Assembly: GCA_903910555.1 (NCBI GenBank) | Contig: CAIVZZ010000006.1 | Span: 62,001 to 126,000 of the forward strand | Source of the DNA: an uncultured Gemmatimonadota bacterium | GTDB taxonomy: Bacteria > Gemmatimonadota > Gemmatimonadetes > Gemmatimonadales > Gemmatimonadaceae | Length of the DNA: 64,000 nt | Reading direction: 5' to 3' | In this document: piece by piece, positions 47,790 through 56,511 of the stretch | Numbering within the stretch: the stretch's first letter is position 1 | Layout: each line of letters starts with the position of its first letter | Made by a program: the position numbers and the translations under genes | Notes under the pieces: generated by a model | The model's database searches: none | Told to the model about the DNA's origin: nothing | The model's input: the letters and a program-made list of their open reading frames with translations, nothing else

Positions 47790-50354
47790 CTATGACTCGC
47801 GCAATGCGGCCATGGGTGTCTCGCGAAACACGTCGCGCCCGGTGAGCAGGCCGATCGCGATCGCCAGCGCCATCATCGCGAGCGCGATCATCGCAGCAGG
47901 CAGCAGGGCAGGGGCGAACGTGCCGCCAAAAATGAAGTGCACGAGTCCCCACGCACCCGCAAACGACAGCACCATTCCGGTGAGCGCGCCGAGCGCGCCG
48001 AGCAGCGCGTATTCAGATAGGAGAATGCGCGCGATCTGACGGCTCGTCGCGCCGAGTGTCTTGAGCAGCACACCTTCGCGCAGCCGGTCTCGCCGCGTTG
48101 CCGCCACCGCACTGAACAGCACGGGGATTCCCATCGCGAGGCTGAACAGCGCGAGGAATCGAACGGCAACGGAAACTTCGGCGACGATCTGTCCGATGGT
48201 GCGGCGCACGAGCGAGAGATCCATGCTCGAAATGTTCGGAAAGCGTGCGACACTGGACCGCTGCAGCAGCGCAATAACTGAATCCGACTGGACTGCCGCG
48301 ATCGTCGCGTACGTCCTCGGCGCATCCTTCAGCGCCTTCGGCTGCAGTACGGCAAAGAAGTTCGGCTCGAACCGACCCCAGTTCACGCTTCGCAAACTTG
48401 TGATCTGCGTCGACACCGGCACGCCCTGAACGTCCCATGTGATGATGTCGCCGACCTTCACATGCATTTCACTCGCCGGGCTCTCCTCAAGCGAAAGTTC
48501 GGAGAGCGAATCAGGGAGCTGCGCGCTGCCGAACCATTTTCCATCTGTGATTTTCTCAGTGGCGACGATCGTATCGCGGAAGGTCGAGCGGAACTCGCGC
48601 CGCAGCGCCCAGTTGTTCGCCGGAATTCCCTGCGACGCGGCCCACGCCGCCGGTGTGCGGCCATTGATCGCCGAGACTTTCATCGTGATGATCGGTGTGT
48701 AGCCGAGCGCGCGCTGCCCTTGGGACTTGAGAATAGAATCGAGTCCCGCCCGTTGGTCATCCTGGATGTCGAAGAAAATCAGATTCGCTTTCGACTGCGC
48801 AGCGGTGACCTCGAACTGTTTCAGGAGATTGGCCTGCACGAGATACAGCGTGCTGACGAGAAACGCGCCGAAACCAAGTGCGAGCACCACCGAACGCGTC
48901 TGATTCGCGGGACGGTACAGGTTCGCAACGCCCTGCCGTATCACATACGGCCAGCGTGGTGTGACCACGCGGCGCGCGACGTAGGAGAGAGCGGCCGCGC
49001 TCAACCAGAGCACCAGCATGCTCCCGCCGATCCCCGCTGCGAACATTGCGCCACGCCGGAGACTTCCCGCGCGCTGAAACGCGAGCAGCAGCACACTTCC
49101 GATGAGCGCGATGTTCACGAGATGCGTCGCGACATCCTTATTCCGCTCGGCGTCGAGCGCTGCCGTATCCCGCCGCAGCGCCTGCAATGGCGAGACCCGC
49201 CGCAGTGCGAGCAGCGGGCGCAGCGCAAACACGAGCGCGACCCACACGCCAATCGCGAGTCCCATGGAAATGGCGCGCCAGTCGATCGTGACACTGACGT
49301 CCAAGGGAAGAAAATTCTTGATCGCCACGGGCAGCGCGAACTGGATCGCGATGCCCAGCAATACGCCCGCCGCCGCGCCGATAAATCCCATCACCGCCGA
49401 CTGCGCGACATAAATCGCAAGCACCTGACCGCTCGTCGCGCCGAGGCAGCGGAGCACGGCCACCGTATCGATCTTGCGCGTGACGAACGCGTTCACGCCG
49501 CTGGCGACTCCGATCCCGCCGAGGAGCAGCGCGATCAATCCGACGATGCCGAGAAAATCCGCGAGCTGCTGCACCGACTCGGCGATATTCGTTTCGCGCT
49601 GCACCACCGTCACGACGCGCACATGCTCGTTCTGGAATTTCGGCCGCAGCGGCTTCACGAAGTTTGTGCTCGTGATCGTCGGGGGCAGTTTCACGAGCCA
49701 TTCGTACGAGGCGCGGCTGCCGAATCCGAGCAGCTGAGTTTCGGAGGCATAGCGATCCGGCAGGAACACGCGCGGGGCCATCACGAGCGACGCGTCCGAT
49801 TGACCAGCCATGCTCTTCACTGCGCCGATAATTTCGAACTTCACATATCCGATCGCGAGCGAATCACCGACCTTCGCATCGAGCGCGATGAGCAGCGCCG
49901 GATCGACAATCGCATACGGCCCCTGCTGGAGCCGCGCCCACTGTCCTTCCGGCGCGGTGACGATGTTGCCGTAGAACGGATAGCCTGTCGTAACGGCCTT
50001 GATTTGTGCGAGTCGCGTACCGCCGGATCGTGTGTCGCTCGCCATAGAGATGAACGAGACCACGGTCGCGACGGGCATCCCGTGCGTGTTCAGCGAGTCG
50101 AGTACACTCTGCAGCGGCGCGGAGAGTTTTGCGTTGCTCGAGAACGACACATCGCCGCCCATGAGATCGCGTGCCTGGGCGCGGATTGACTGCTGCACAT
50201 TGCTCGCGAACGAATCGATCGCGACGAGTGCCGCGACGCCGAGCGAGATCGACGACATGTAGAGCAGAAGTCGGCGGCGCGCCGTGCGGCTCTCGCGCCA
50301 GGCGAGCCCCGCGATTTTCGACCAGCGTTTTTGTCCTTGCTGTGGCACGCTCAC
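47790..50354 (-). CDS. ABC transporter permease, FtsX/YbbP type
   Basis: 854 residues with two FtsX units and ten predicted transmembrane helices. The N-terminal anchor is RRRLLLYMSSISLGVAALVAIDSF, followed by a MacB-like periplasmic domain. Helices of unit one include LIALLLGGIGVASGVNAFVTRK; RKIDTVAVLRCLGATSGQVLAI is the typical FtsX coupling segment, repeated as REGVLLKTLGATSRQIARI near the C-terminus. Lengths and partners match YbbP of E. coli. Start GTG overlaps the stop of the ATPase gene (GTGA). With the ATPase and the divergent TesA-like gene it makes the ybbA-ybbP-tesA neighbourhood. Function in E. coli is poorly defined. Confidence 0.88.
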   Translation of the reverse strand: MSVPQQGQKRWSKIAGLAWRESRTARRRLLLYMSSISLGVAALVAIDSFASNVQQSIRAQARDLMGGDVSFSSNAKLSAPLQSVLDSLNTHGMPVATVVSFISMASDTRSGGTRLAQIKAVTTGYPFYGNIVTAPEGQWARLQQGPYAIVDPALLIALDAKVGDSLAIGYVKFEIIGAVKSMAGQSDASLVMAPRVFLPDRYASETQLLGFGSRASYEWLVKLPPTITSTNFVKPLRPKFQNEHVRVVTVVQRETNIAESVQQLADFLGIVGLIALLLGGIGVASGVNAFVTRKIDTVAVLRCLGATSGQVLAIYVAQSAVMGFIGAAAGVLLGIAIQFALPVAIKNFLPLDVSVTIDWRAISMGLAIGVWVALVFALRPLLALRRVSPLQALRRDTAALDAERNKDVATHLVNIALIGSVLLLAFQRAGSLRRGAMFAAGIGGSMLVLWLSAAALSYVARRVVTPRWPYVIRQGVANLYRPANQTRSVVLALGFGAFLVSTLYLVQANLLKQFEVTAAQSKANLIFFDIQDDQRAGLDSILKSQGQRALGYTPIITMKVSAINGRTPAAWAASQGIPANNWALRREFRSTFRDTIVATEKITDGKWFGSAQLPDSLSELSLEESPASEMHVKVGDIITWDVQGVPVSTQITSLRSVNWGRFEPNFFAVLQPKALKDAPRTYATIAAVQSDSVIALLQRSSVARFPNISSMDLSLVRRTIGQIVAEVSVAVRFLALFSLAMGIPVLFSAVAATRRDRLREGVLLKTLGATSRQIARILLSEYALLGALGALTGMVLSFAGAWGLVHFIFGGTFAPALLPAAMIALAMMALAIAIGLLTGRDVFRETPMAALRES

Positions 50355-51031
50355 GCCGCCGGCTTGCTGACGTCTTCAACCACCACGCCATCCTTGAGAC
50401 GGATCATCCGCCCGGCGCGCTGTGCGAGCGTGATGTCGTGCGTGACGATGATGATCGTCGAACCCGACTCGCGATTCAGTTCTTCGAGCAGCTCCACAAT
50501 GCGCGCGCCCGTGTCACCATCGAGATTGCCCGTTGGTTCGTCAGCAAAGAGAATGCGTGGTGAATTTGAAAACGCCCTGGCGATCGCTACTCGCTGCTGT
50601 TCTCCACCAGAAAGCTGGGTGGGGAAGTGATCCATGCGATCCGCGAGTCCGACGCGGGTGAGCAAGCTGTGCGCACGCTCTGCGGATCCGCTCTCACCTC
50701 GCAGTTCCAGCGGAACCTGCACATTCTCCATTGCCGTGAGCGTCGGTATTAATTGAAAGGTCTGGAAAATGAACCCGACCTTCTCACCGCGGACCAATGC
50801 GCGTTCGTCTTCGGTGAGACGCGTGAGGTCGGTTCCGTCGAGCGTAACACTGCCGCCGCTCGGGGTATCAAGTCCGGCGAGGAGTCCGAGCAGCGTCGTC
50901 TTGCCGCTTCCGGACGGCCCGACGATCGACACGAACGATCCTTGCGGTATGTCGAACGAGACAAGTTTGAGAACGGCCAGGCGCGTCGTGCCGCTCTGAT
51001 ATTCTTTAGTGAGATCTCTTGCCGAGAGCAT
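50351..51031 (-). CDS. ABC transporter ATP-binding protein, YbbA/LolD type
   Basis: 226 residues with Walker A GPSGSGKTTLLG, Q-loop IFQTFQLIPTLTAMENV, signature LSGGEQQRVAIARAF, Walker B ILFADEPTGNLD and switch His in IIVTHD. These place it in the LolD/MacB/YbbA group. Start at ATG 51031 (MLSARDLTKEY) fits homology. The start shares the tetranucleotide CATG with the upstream ATG of the divergent TesA-like gene, so there is no spacer between the two. The downstream permease overlaps by four bases. Confidence 0.93.
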   Translation of the reverse strand: MLSARDLTKEYQSGTTRLAVLKLVSFDIPQGSFVSIVGPSGSGKTTLLGLLAGLDTPSGGSVTLDGTDLTRLTEDERALVRGEKVGFIFQTFQLIPTLTAMENVQVPLELRGESGSAERAHSLLTRVGLADRMDHFPTQLSGGEQQRVAIARAFSNSPRILFADEPTGNLDGDTGARIVELLEELNRESGSTIIIVTHDITLAQRAGRMIRLKDGVVVEDVSKPAA

Positions 51032-51038
51032 GCAGTTT

Positions 51039-51770
51039 ATGAGAGCGAAAGTCGGGATTGCCGTATTGTTGTTGACGGCGTGCAGTGGAAACGATTCAAC
51101 GGCCAGGGCGCCAAAGGCGCCGGCTGCCACTGTGGAATCAACCACGGTGGCCGCGCGCGGCACAACGCCCGAAAGGACTAGTGACGCCGCTGCACCGACT
51201 GCGGGCGCCCCGCGCGTCCTGTTTCTCGGCACCAGCCTCACCGCCGGCTTCGGCCTCGATGATCCGGAGAAAGACTCCTATCCGTCTGTCATACAGCGGA
51301 TCGCCGATTCTGTCGGCGTCAAAGCGCACGTCGTGAACGCGGGCCTCTCGGGCGAGACGAGCGCGGGGGCTCTGCGGCGCGTGGACTGGCTGCTGAAAGA
51401 GAAACCGGATGTGGTCGTGATCGAGACGGGTGCGAATGACGGACTTCGCGGCCTGAATCCAGATTCCACGGCCGCGAACCTGCGCGAGATCATCCAGCGG
51501 GTGCGGAAGGTGAATCCGGCTGCTGGCATTCTGCTCATGCAGATGGAAGCGCCGACCAACCTAGGAGCCGACTACACGCGTGCATTTCATAGTGTGTTCG
51601 GCAGAGTCGCGGCCGACGAGCATGTGCCGCTGGCTCCGTTCTTTCTGAACAACGTCGCTGGAATTGCAAAGCTCAATCAGGCCGACGGCATCCATCCAAC
51701 CCCGGCAGGTGCTCGGATTGCAGCGCACAATCTGTGGCCGAGTCTCGAACGAGTGTTGGGTAAGCGCTAA
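51039..51770 (+). CDS. tesA: TesA-type SGNH lipoprotein esterase/arylesterase
   Basis: 243 residues from ATG 51039 (a further ATG lies at 51030). Lipobox LLTAC near residue 13 shows envelope anchoring. SGNH hydrolase blocks: VLFLGTSLTAGFGLD (catalytic Ser), NAGLSGETSAGALRRVDWLL (Gly), VVIETGANDGLRGL (Asn) and DGIHPTPAGARIAAHNLW (Asp-His pair). TesA of E. coli is a thioesterase/lysophospholipase I beside ybbA and ybbP; the same neighbourhood here supports the call. Substrate range cannot be predicted. Confidence 0.92.
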   Translation: MRAKVGIAVLLLTACSGNDSTARAPKAPAATVESTTVAARGTTPERTSDAAAPTAGAPRVLFLGTSLTAGFGLDDPEKDSYPSVIQRIADSVGVKAHVVNAGLSGETSAGALRRVDWLLKEKPDVVVIETGANDGLRGLNPDSTAANLREIIQRVRKVNPAAGILLMQMEAPTNLGADYTRAFHSVFGRVAADEHVPLAPFFLNNVAGIAKLNQADGIHPTPAGARIAAHNLWPSLERVLGKR

Positions 51771-51780
51771 CTGCGTGCGG

Positions 51781-51990
51781 TGCTCGCGGCGACCGCGATG
51801 GTACTCGCCCGGTCGACCCTCTCAGTCGCTTCGCTCCCTGCGGCCGGGTCTCCCAGACGAGCACCATCGCGTTCGCCTGAGATCTCGGCGTGGGGAGGGC
51901 GCGCGCGGGGATGTCCCAATGGACGACCCGGCCGCAGGGCGCGCAGCGACCGAGAGGGTCGGCTGTTGGGATATCCCCGTGCATGCCCGA
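51781..51990. repeat. nested palindromic repeats filling the tesA/tricorn spacer
   Basis: The 315-base spacer between two same-direction genes holds no gene. Arms 51814-51850 and 51925-51961 are inverted copies matching at 34 of 37 positions (CGACCCTCTC ... GGCCGGGTC). A second, nested pair is CGCGATGGTACTCG near 51794 with its inverse CGAGCACCATCGCG near 51859. A third is GGATGTCCCAAT near 51910 with TTGGGATATCC near 51966. The arms are GC-rich with an irregular inner region. No T-run terminator. Confidence 0.78.
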
Positions 51991-52085
51991 CGGCGCATCA
52001 GCACCGCACAGCCTTGCGCTCAACGGCGAGAACGGCGGAATTCTCCGCTGCCCCAAAGCCGCTGCAATCACTCTGAGAACTCATC

Positions 52086-55000
52086 ATGCTGAACTTCACA
52101 TCGCTGATCCTCGCCGCGGTCTTGTTCTTTGCCGACGCGCCGAAGCCAACGTTCATTGAACCGTCGTTCTCGCCTGACCGGTCCGAACTCGTGTTCGCCT
52201 CGGGCGGTGATATCTGGAGCGTGAGCGCGAAGGGCGGGGAGGCGCGGCTGCTCGTGTCGAATCCGAGCACCGAGGGCCGGCCACTCTACTCGCCTGACGG
52301 AACGCGACTCGCATTCATCTCGAACCGCACCGGCAATGGCGACATTTATATCCTGACGCTCGCGACGGGCGAACTGAAGCGGCTCACCTTTGATGACGCG
52401 AACGACCAGCTTGATTCTTGGTCGCGCGACGGCAAATGGCTCTACTTCTCATCCGCCGCGCACGACATCTCGGGGATGAATGATGTCTATCGCGTGAGCG
52501 CCGAGGGCGGGACGCCGATGCAAGTCGCCGCGGATCGCTACGCGAGCGAGTACTGGGGCGCGCCGTCGCCCGATGGGAAAACGGTCGCGATCACCGCGCG
52601 CGGAACCACCTCCGGTCAGTGGTGGCGCAAAGGCCATTCGCATCTCGATGAGAGCGAAATCTGGCTCGTCACGCTCGGCGCGACGCCCTCGTACAAGCGG
52701 CTCAGCGATGGCAACGGCGGCGGAAAAGATTTGTGGGCGATGTGGTCGGCGGATGGCCAGACGATTTTCTACATGAGCGATCGGAGCGGCGCGGAGAATA
52801 TTTGGAAGCGTCCGATGGCTGGAGGTGCCGCATCGCAGGTCACGCACTTCACGAATGGCCGGGTGCTCTGGCCGACGATTTCGCTCGACGGAAAAGCGAT
52901 CACATTCGAGCGGAACTTCGGCGTGTGGACGCTCGATGTTACGAGCGGTGAGACGAAAGAAATCCCGATCGTGCTGAAGGGCGTCGCTGCTGGTCCGGCA
53001 ACCGAGCATCTCACGCTCACCGCGGGCGCGGGTGATCTCTCGCTCTCGCCGGATGGAAAAAAGATCGCGTTCGTGATGCATGGCGAGATTTTCGCGGCAT
53101 CCGCGAAAGACGGCGGCGATGCCACGCGCGTGACCACTGCGCACGTGCTCGACGGTCAGGTCGTCTGGGCACCCGATAGCCGGCGCATCGCGTACGCGTC
53201 GGATCGCGACGGCGCGTGGCATGTGTTCGTCTACGATTTCGTCACGCGACAGGAGCGAAAACTCACGAACGGCACCGGCAGCGATATCGAGCCGCGCTTT
53301 TCACCCGATGGGCGCTCGGTCGGATTCGTGCGCGACGCGAAAGAGCTCCACCTGTACGACCTCACCGCGAACACCGATCGCATCGTCACAAGCGGACTCT
53401 TTGACTATCCGCCGATTCTGTCCGAGCAGCAGTATGCGTTCGCGCCCGACGGAAAGTGGATCGCGTATCTCTCGAGCGGCGCGCGCGGGTTTATCAACGC
53501 ATCCGTCGTTCCGACCGCGGGTGGCGAGAGTCGTCAGGTCAGCTTCACGTCGAACACCAGCGGCGGCTACATCCGCTGGAGCCCCGATGCGAAATATTTG
53601 TTGCAGGGCTCCGCGCAGCGCACCGAGAACGGACAGGTCATCCGCGTCGATCTCGTTCCGCACACGCCGCCATTTCGCGAAGACCAGTTTCGCGATCTGT
53701 TCCCAGGTGATGCCCGTCCAGCGCGCACGGATTCTGGCGCGCCTGCGCCGGCTCGCGATACGAGCGGCGCAGCTGCGGGTGCCGCTGCACCGCGCCGCGG
53801 CGCCGTCCCCGTCACCGAAATCGTATTCGACGGAATTCGCGAACGTTCATCCGCGATGCCCCTCGACGTCGACGTCGGCTCGGCTTCGATCAGCCCCGAC
53901 GGAAAAACTCTCCTCGTCTCCGCCGGATCCGCAGGCCAGCAGAATCTCTGGACCTGGTCACTCGACGAAAGCGCACCCGCGCCCGTGTTGCGTCAGGTCA
54001 CCACCACGCGCGGCTTCAAAGGCAGCGCGCAGTTCTCGCCCGACGGCCGCGAAGCGTGGTACACCGAGAACGGTCGCGTCAACGCCGTAAACCTCGAGAC
54101 GCACGTCGCACGGGCTATTGCTGTGAGCGCAGAACTCGACGTCGACTTCGCAGCCGAGAAACTCGAGATCTTCCACGAAGCTTGGTCGTATCTCCGGGAC
54201 AATTTCTTCGACGCGAAAATGAACGGCGCCAACTGGCCCGCACTCGGCGACGAATATCGCGCACGCATTGCCGGCGCACGCACACCCGATGAAATGCGCC
54301 GCTTGTTGAATCTCATGATTGGCGAATTGAACTCGTCGCACTCCGGTGCCGGCGGACCGCCGGCGTCAGCGCCGTACACCGGTCGCATTGGCACGACATT
54401 CGACCGCACCGAGTACGAGACCAGCGGACACTTCCGCGTGAGCGAGATCACGCCCTTCGGCCCCGCAGCCGTCGCGAAAGAGATCAAAGTCGGCGATTAC
54501 ATCGTCGCGATCGACGGCACGCCGCTTACCGCGCACACGAATCTCGATCAACTCCTCTCCTACAAAACCGGGCGTCGCGTCGTGCTGACAGTCGCGCCGA
54601 CGCCGGATGGCGCACGTCGCGAAGTCGCCGTCCGCCCAATCAGCGGCGCCGCCGAAAAGAACCTGCTCTATCGTGCTTGGGTCGAAGAGCGCCGCGCGTA
54701 TGTCGCCAAGATCAGCGGCGGCCGACTCGGCTACGTGCACATGTTCGATATGGGCGCCGGCTCGTTGGCGCAGTTGTACGTCGATCTCGACGCCGAGAAC
54801 CACGCCCGCGACGGAGTCGTGGTCGACGTGCGAAACAACAACGGCGGGTTCGTGAATCCGTATGCCATCGATGTCTTCGCGCGCAAAGGCTATCTCACCA
54901 TGCAGGGCCGCGGCGAACCCGAGACCCCCGCGAGGACCGCAGTCGGCCAGCGCGCCTTGGAGAAGCCGACGATCCTCGTGACCAACCAGCACTCACTTTC

Positions 55001-55286
55001 GGACGCCGAGGATTTCACCGAGGGCTATCGCACCCTGAAGCTCGGTAAGGTGGTTGGCGAACCCACCGCAGGCTGGATTGTCTTCACCTGGAACACCAAC
55101 CTCCTCGACGGCACCACCCTCCGCCTCCCGCGCCAGCGCATCCGAGGCGCCGACGGCAAGGACATGGAAATGTTTCCGCGCCCAGTGGATGTCGTGGTGG
55201 TGCGTCCCGTTGGCGAGGGATATTCGGGGAAGGACTCGCAGCTGGATGAAGCCGTGAAGCAGCTGTTGGCGCAGATCAAGAAGTAG
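52086..55286 (+). CDS. tricorn-like S41 family protease with beta-propeller, PDZ and peptidase domains
   Basis: 1066 residues with a signal peptide (first ~17 residues). Domains in order: a TolB-like six- and seven-bladed WD40/PD40 region with many FSPDG/YSPDGTRLAFISNRTGNGD blades (about 20-560), a C1-like linker (YLRDNFFDAKMNGANWPALGDEYRARI), a PDZ domain (VSEITPFGPAAVAKEIKVGDYIVAIDGTPL) and the S41 catalytic domain (RLGYVHMFDMGAGSLAQLYVDLDAENHARDGVVVDVRNNNGGF). The nucleophile Ser is in VTNQHSLSDAEDFTEGY. Tricorn proteases degrade peptides; this copy is exported or periplasmic. Preceded and followed by long palindromic spacers. Confidence 0.9.
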   Translation: MLNFTSLILAAVLFFADAPKPTFIEPSFSPDRSELVFASGGDIWSVSAKGGEARLLVSNPSTEGRPLYSPDGTRLAFISNRTGNGDIYILTLATGELKRLTFDDANDQLDSWSRDGKWLYFSSAAHDISGMNDVYRVSAEGGTPMQVAADRYASEYWGAPSPDGKTVAITARGTTSGQWWRKGHSHLDESEIWLVTLGATPSYKRLSDGNGGGKDLWAMWSADGQTIFYMSDRSGAENIWKRPMAGGAASQVTHFTNGRVLWPTISLDGKAITFERNFGVWTLDVTSGETKEIPIVLKGVAAGPATEHLTLTAGAGDLSLSPDGKKIAFVMHGEIFAASAKDGGDATRVTTAHVLDGQVVWAPDSRRIAYASDRDGAWHVFVYDFVTRQERKLTNGTGSDIEPRFSPDGRSVGFVRDAKELHLYDLTANTDRIVTSGLFDYPPILSEQQYAFAPDGKWIAYLSSGARGFINASVVPTAGGESRQVSFTSNTSGGYIRWSPDAKYLLQGSAQRTENGQVIRVDLVPHTPPFREDQFRDLFPGDARPARTDSGAPAPARDTSGAAAGAAAPRRGAVPVTEIVFDGIRERSSAMPLDVDVGSASISPDGKTLLVSAGSAGQQNLWTWSLDESAPAPVLRQVTTTRGFKGSAQFSPDGREAWYTENGRVNAVNLETHVARAIAVSAELDVDFAAEKLEIFHEAWSYLRDNFFDAKMNGANWPALGDEYRARIAGARTPDEMRRLLNLMIGELNSSHSGAGGPPASAPYTGRIGTTFDRTEYETSGHFRVSEITPFGPAAVAKEIKVGDYIVAIDGTPLTAHTNLDQLLSYKTGRRVVLTVAPTPDGARREVAVRPISGAAEKNLLYRAWVEERRAYVAKISGGRLGYVHMFDMGAGSLAQLYVDLDAENHARDGVVVDVRNNNGGFVNPYAIDVFARKGYLTMQGRGEPETPARTAVGQRALEKPTILVTNQHSLSDAEDFTEGYRTLKLGKVVGEPTAGWIVFTWNTNLLDGTTLRLPRQRIRGADGKDMEMFPRPVDVVVVRPVGEGYSGKDSQLDEAVKQLLAQIKK

Positions 55287-55300
55287 CGCTGTATGGAGCC

Positions 55301-55390
55301 CGCGGAGGCCGAGAGTGGGCATGTCCATGCCGGGTCCGCTCGCCGTATGGACGGAGCCCGGCAGGACATGCCCAGTCGCGGCCGACGACC
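55301..55390. repeat. GC-rich palindrome after the tricorn gene
   Basis: GGGCATGTCC around 55318-55327 and GGACATGCCC around 55364-55373 form the core of an inverted repeat whose arms run about 36 bases each (left 55302-55338, right 55352-55387) with short indels. The transposon is inserted about ten bases beyond its right end. Likely transcription terminator and/or member of the long-palindrome group seen elsewhere in this window. Confidence 0.7.
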
Positions 55391-55406
55391 CGCGAGAGGC
55401 GCACTC

Positions 55407-55423
55407 GGTAGTGGGTCAGTTTG
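55407..55423 (+). repeat. left terminal inverted repeat of the transposon (target duplication 55399-55406)
   Basis: GGTAGTGGGTCAGTTTG, identical over 17 bases to the inverse of 57605-57621. The 8 bases just outside, GCGCACTC, recur immediately after the right end. Confidence 0.93.
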
Positions 55424-55471
55424 AAATGCGAAGGTGATTGCATCGCGGAACGCGGAGCGTAAGTTCGGTGC

Positions 55472-55684
55472 ATGACTCGCTATTTCGTAGACGGCTCCGA
55501 TCCTAACGGCTCCGACGACGACCACGAAGAGGAGGTCGAGGAAGCGCGACGAGAGGGCTATGCCAAAGGCAAAGACAGGGGCGAAACGAAAGGCTCGTAC
55601 ATCGGGTGTTTGGTTGGCTTCATTCTCGCGTTCGTCACCATCTACATGGGCTGGTGTAGTCCGTACCCCTTCGGCCACCACTAG
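55472..55684 (+). CDS. small acidic single-pass membrane protein (transposon passenger)
   Basis: 70 residues; family not recognised. The N-terminal half is highly acidic with Lys/Arg in the second quarter (SDDDHEEEVEEARREGYAKGKDRGETKG). A hydrophobic helix follows (SYIGCLVGFILAFVTIYMGW), ending in a short tail. The gene lies just inside the left end of the transposon, ten bases before the next small gene. Short charged-plus-TM proteins of this kind are common in mobile elements; a role in entry, immunity or partition cannot be told from sequence. Confidence 0.55.
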   Translation: MTRYFVDGSDPNGSDDDHEEEVEEARREGYAKGKDRGETKGSYIGCLVGFILAFVTIYMGWCSPYPFGHH

Positions 55685-55693
55685 ATTTACGCC

Positions 55694-55945
55694 ATGACTC
55701 CTAAGCGTCCTGCCGACAAAAAGAAGAATCCGAAACCCGACACGAACGAGTTGGGGTTTCGAGCGATCCAGATTGCATCAGGCGAAATCCCCAACCCTGA
55801 CAAGCTGAACGATGCTCAGGCCGTGGCCGCTGGCCGCAAGGGTGGCCTGAAAGGGGGAAAGGCCCGTTTCGGTCTTTTGTCGGACGCCCAGAAAACCCGT
55901 CTGGGGAAGAAAGCCGCCCGCGCTCGCTGGAAGCCGAAAGACTGA
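55694..55945 (+). CDS. small basic protein of the GRKGGLKGGKAR/AARARW type (transposon passenger)
   Basis: 83 residues, very basic. The C-terminal half AVAAGRKGGLKGGKARFGLLSDAQKTRLGKKAARARW is a pattern seen in small plasmid and phage proteins with a KGG-rich, DNA-binding-like helical tail. The N-terminus is also Lys/Pro-rich (MTPKRPADKKKNPKPDTNE). A nucleic-acid binding role is plausible by composition only. It is followed by a 149-residue winged-helix-like gene. Confidence 0.55.
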   Translation: MTPKRPADKKKNPKPDTNELGFRAIQIASGEIPNPDKLNDAQAVAAGRKGGLKGGKARFGLLSDAQKTRLGKKAARARWKPKD

Positions 55946-55995
55946 CCCCGCATGAGGGGGTAGATTAATACGGGCATACCCCGTATGTTCTCGGC

Positions 55996-56445
55996 ATGGG
56001 AAACCCCGTGCCAGAACACCCGATCATCAAATCGCTGGTGGACCAGCTCGCGCACAACTCTAAAGCCTTAGAGGCGCTAGAGCCGCTTCAGCGCGAGCGC
56101 GAGTTCCTAGAGAAGTCGCTCGCAGATGCGCGGAAGTTTTACTCCGCGCAGACCGCGCCCGCTGCGAAGCCGCGCGAACCGGATTTCCGGACTCCTACCG
56201 CTCGCATCGACGCGAAATCATGGCGCAGAGCGCCGGATGGCCCAAAGGAAACCGTCATCAGGATCGTTGAGCAGTCGCCGGGCATCATTCCGGGCGAAGC
56301 GCGGAAGCGGGCGCGGGAGACTGCCGTCACCGTAGCCGTAGACAAGGCGCGGAGCGTCGAGGAAGCTCTACGCCGCGCCATTGACGAAGGCATCATCGTT
56401 GAACGCAACGGAGGGCTTTACAAAGCAAACGGGACGCCTAGATAG
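55996..56445 (+). CDS. coiled-coil plus winged-helix-like protein (transposon passenger)
   Basis: 149 residues. Residues 1-45 form a coiled coil (LVDQLAHNSKALEALEPLQREREFLEKSLADARKF). After a Pro/Ala linker, residues 75-145 look like a winged helix (KETVIRIVEQSPGIIPGEARKRARETAVTVAVDKARSVEEALRRAIDEGIIVERNGGLYKAN). Such proteins act as regulators in phages and plasmids. An 8-bp terminator stem follows 16 bases after the stop. Confidence 0.6.
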   Translation: MGNPVPEHPIIKSLVDQLAHNSKALEALEPLQREREFLEKSLADARKFYSAQTAPAAKPREPDFRTPTARIDAKSWRRAPDGPKETVIRIVEQSPGIIPGEARKRARETAVTVAVDKARSVEEALRRAIDEGIIVERNGGLYKANGTPR

Positions 56446-56461
56446 TCCCGTAAAAGACGAA

Positions 56462-56490
56462 GAACCGTCGGCAAGGACGGTTCCTGTCTT
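56462..56490 (+). terminator. terminator after the winged-helix passenger gene
   Basis: GAACCGTC (56462-56469) and GACGGTTC (56476-56483) form an 8-bp stem with a 6-base loop, followed by CTGTCTT. This separates the passenger genes from the tRNA-like gene. Confidence 0.7.
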
Positions 56491-56511
56491 ACAACTGATT
56501 TTGGGGAGGCT

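Noticed and set aside
48462..50189. 575-codon open frame on the plus strand
   Set aside because: Antisense to the YbbP-like permease. The translation is Arg/His/Glu-rich and low in hydrophobic residues, as high-GC antisense frames are, while the minus-strand protein has clear FtsX motifs.
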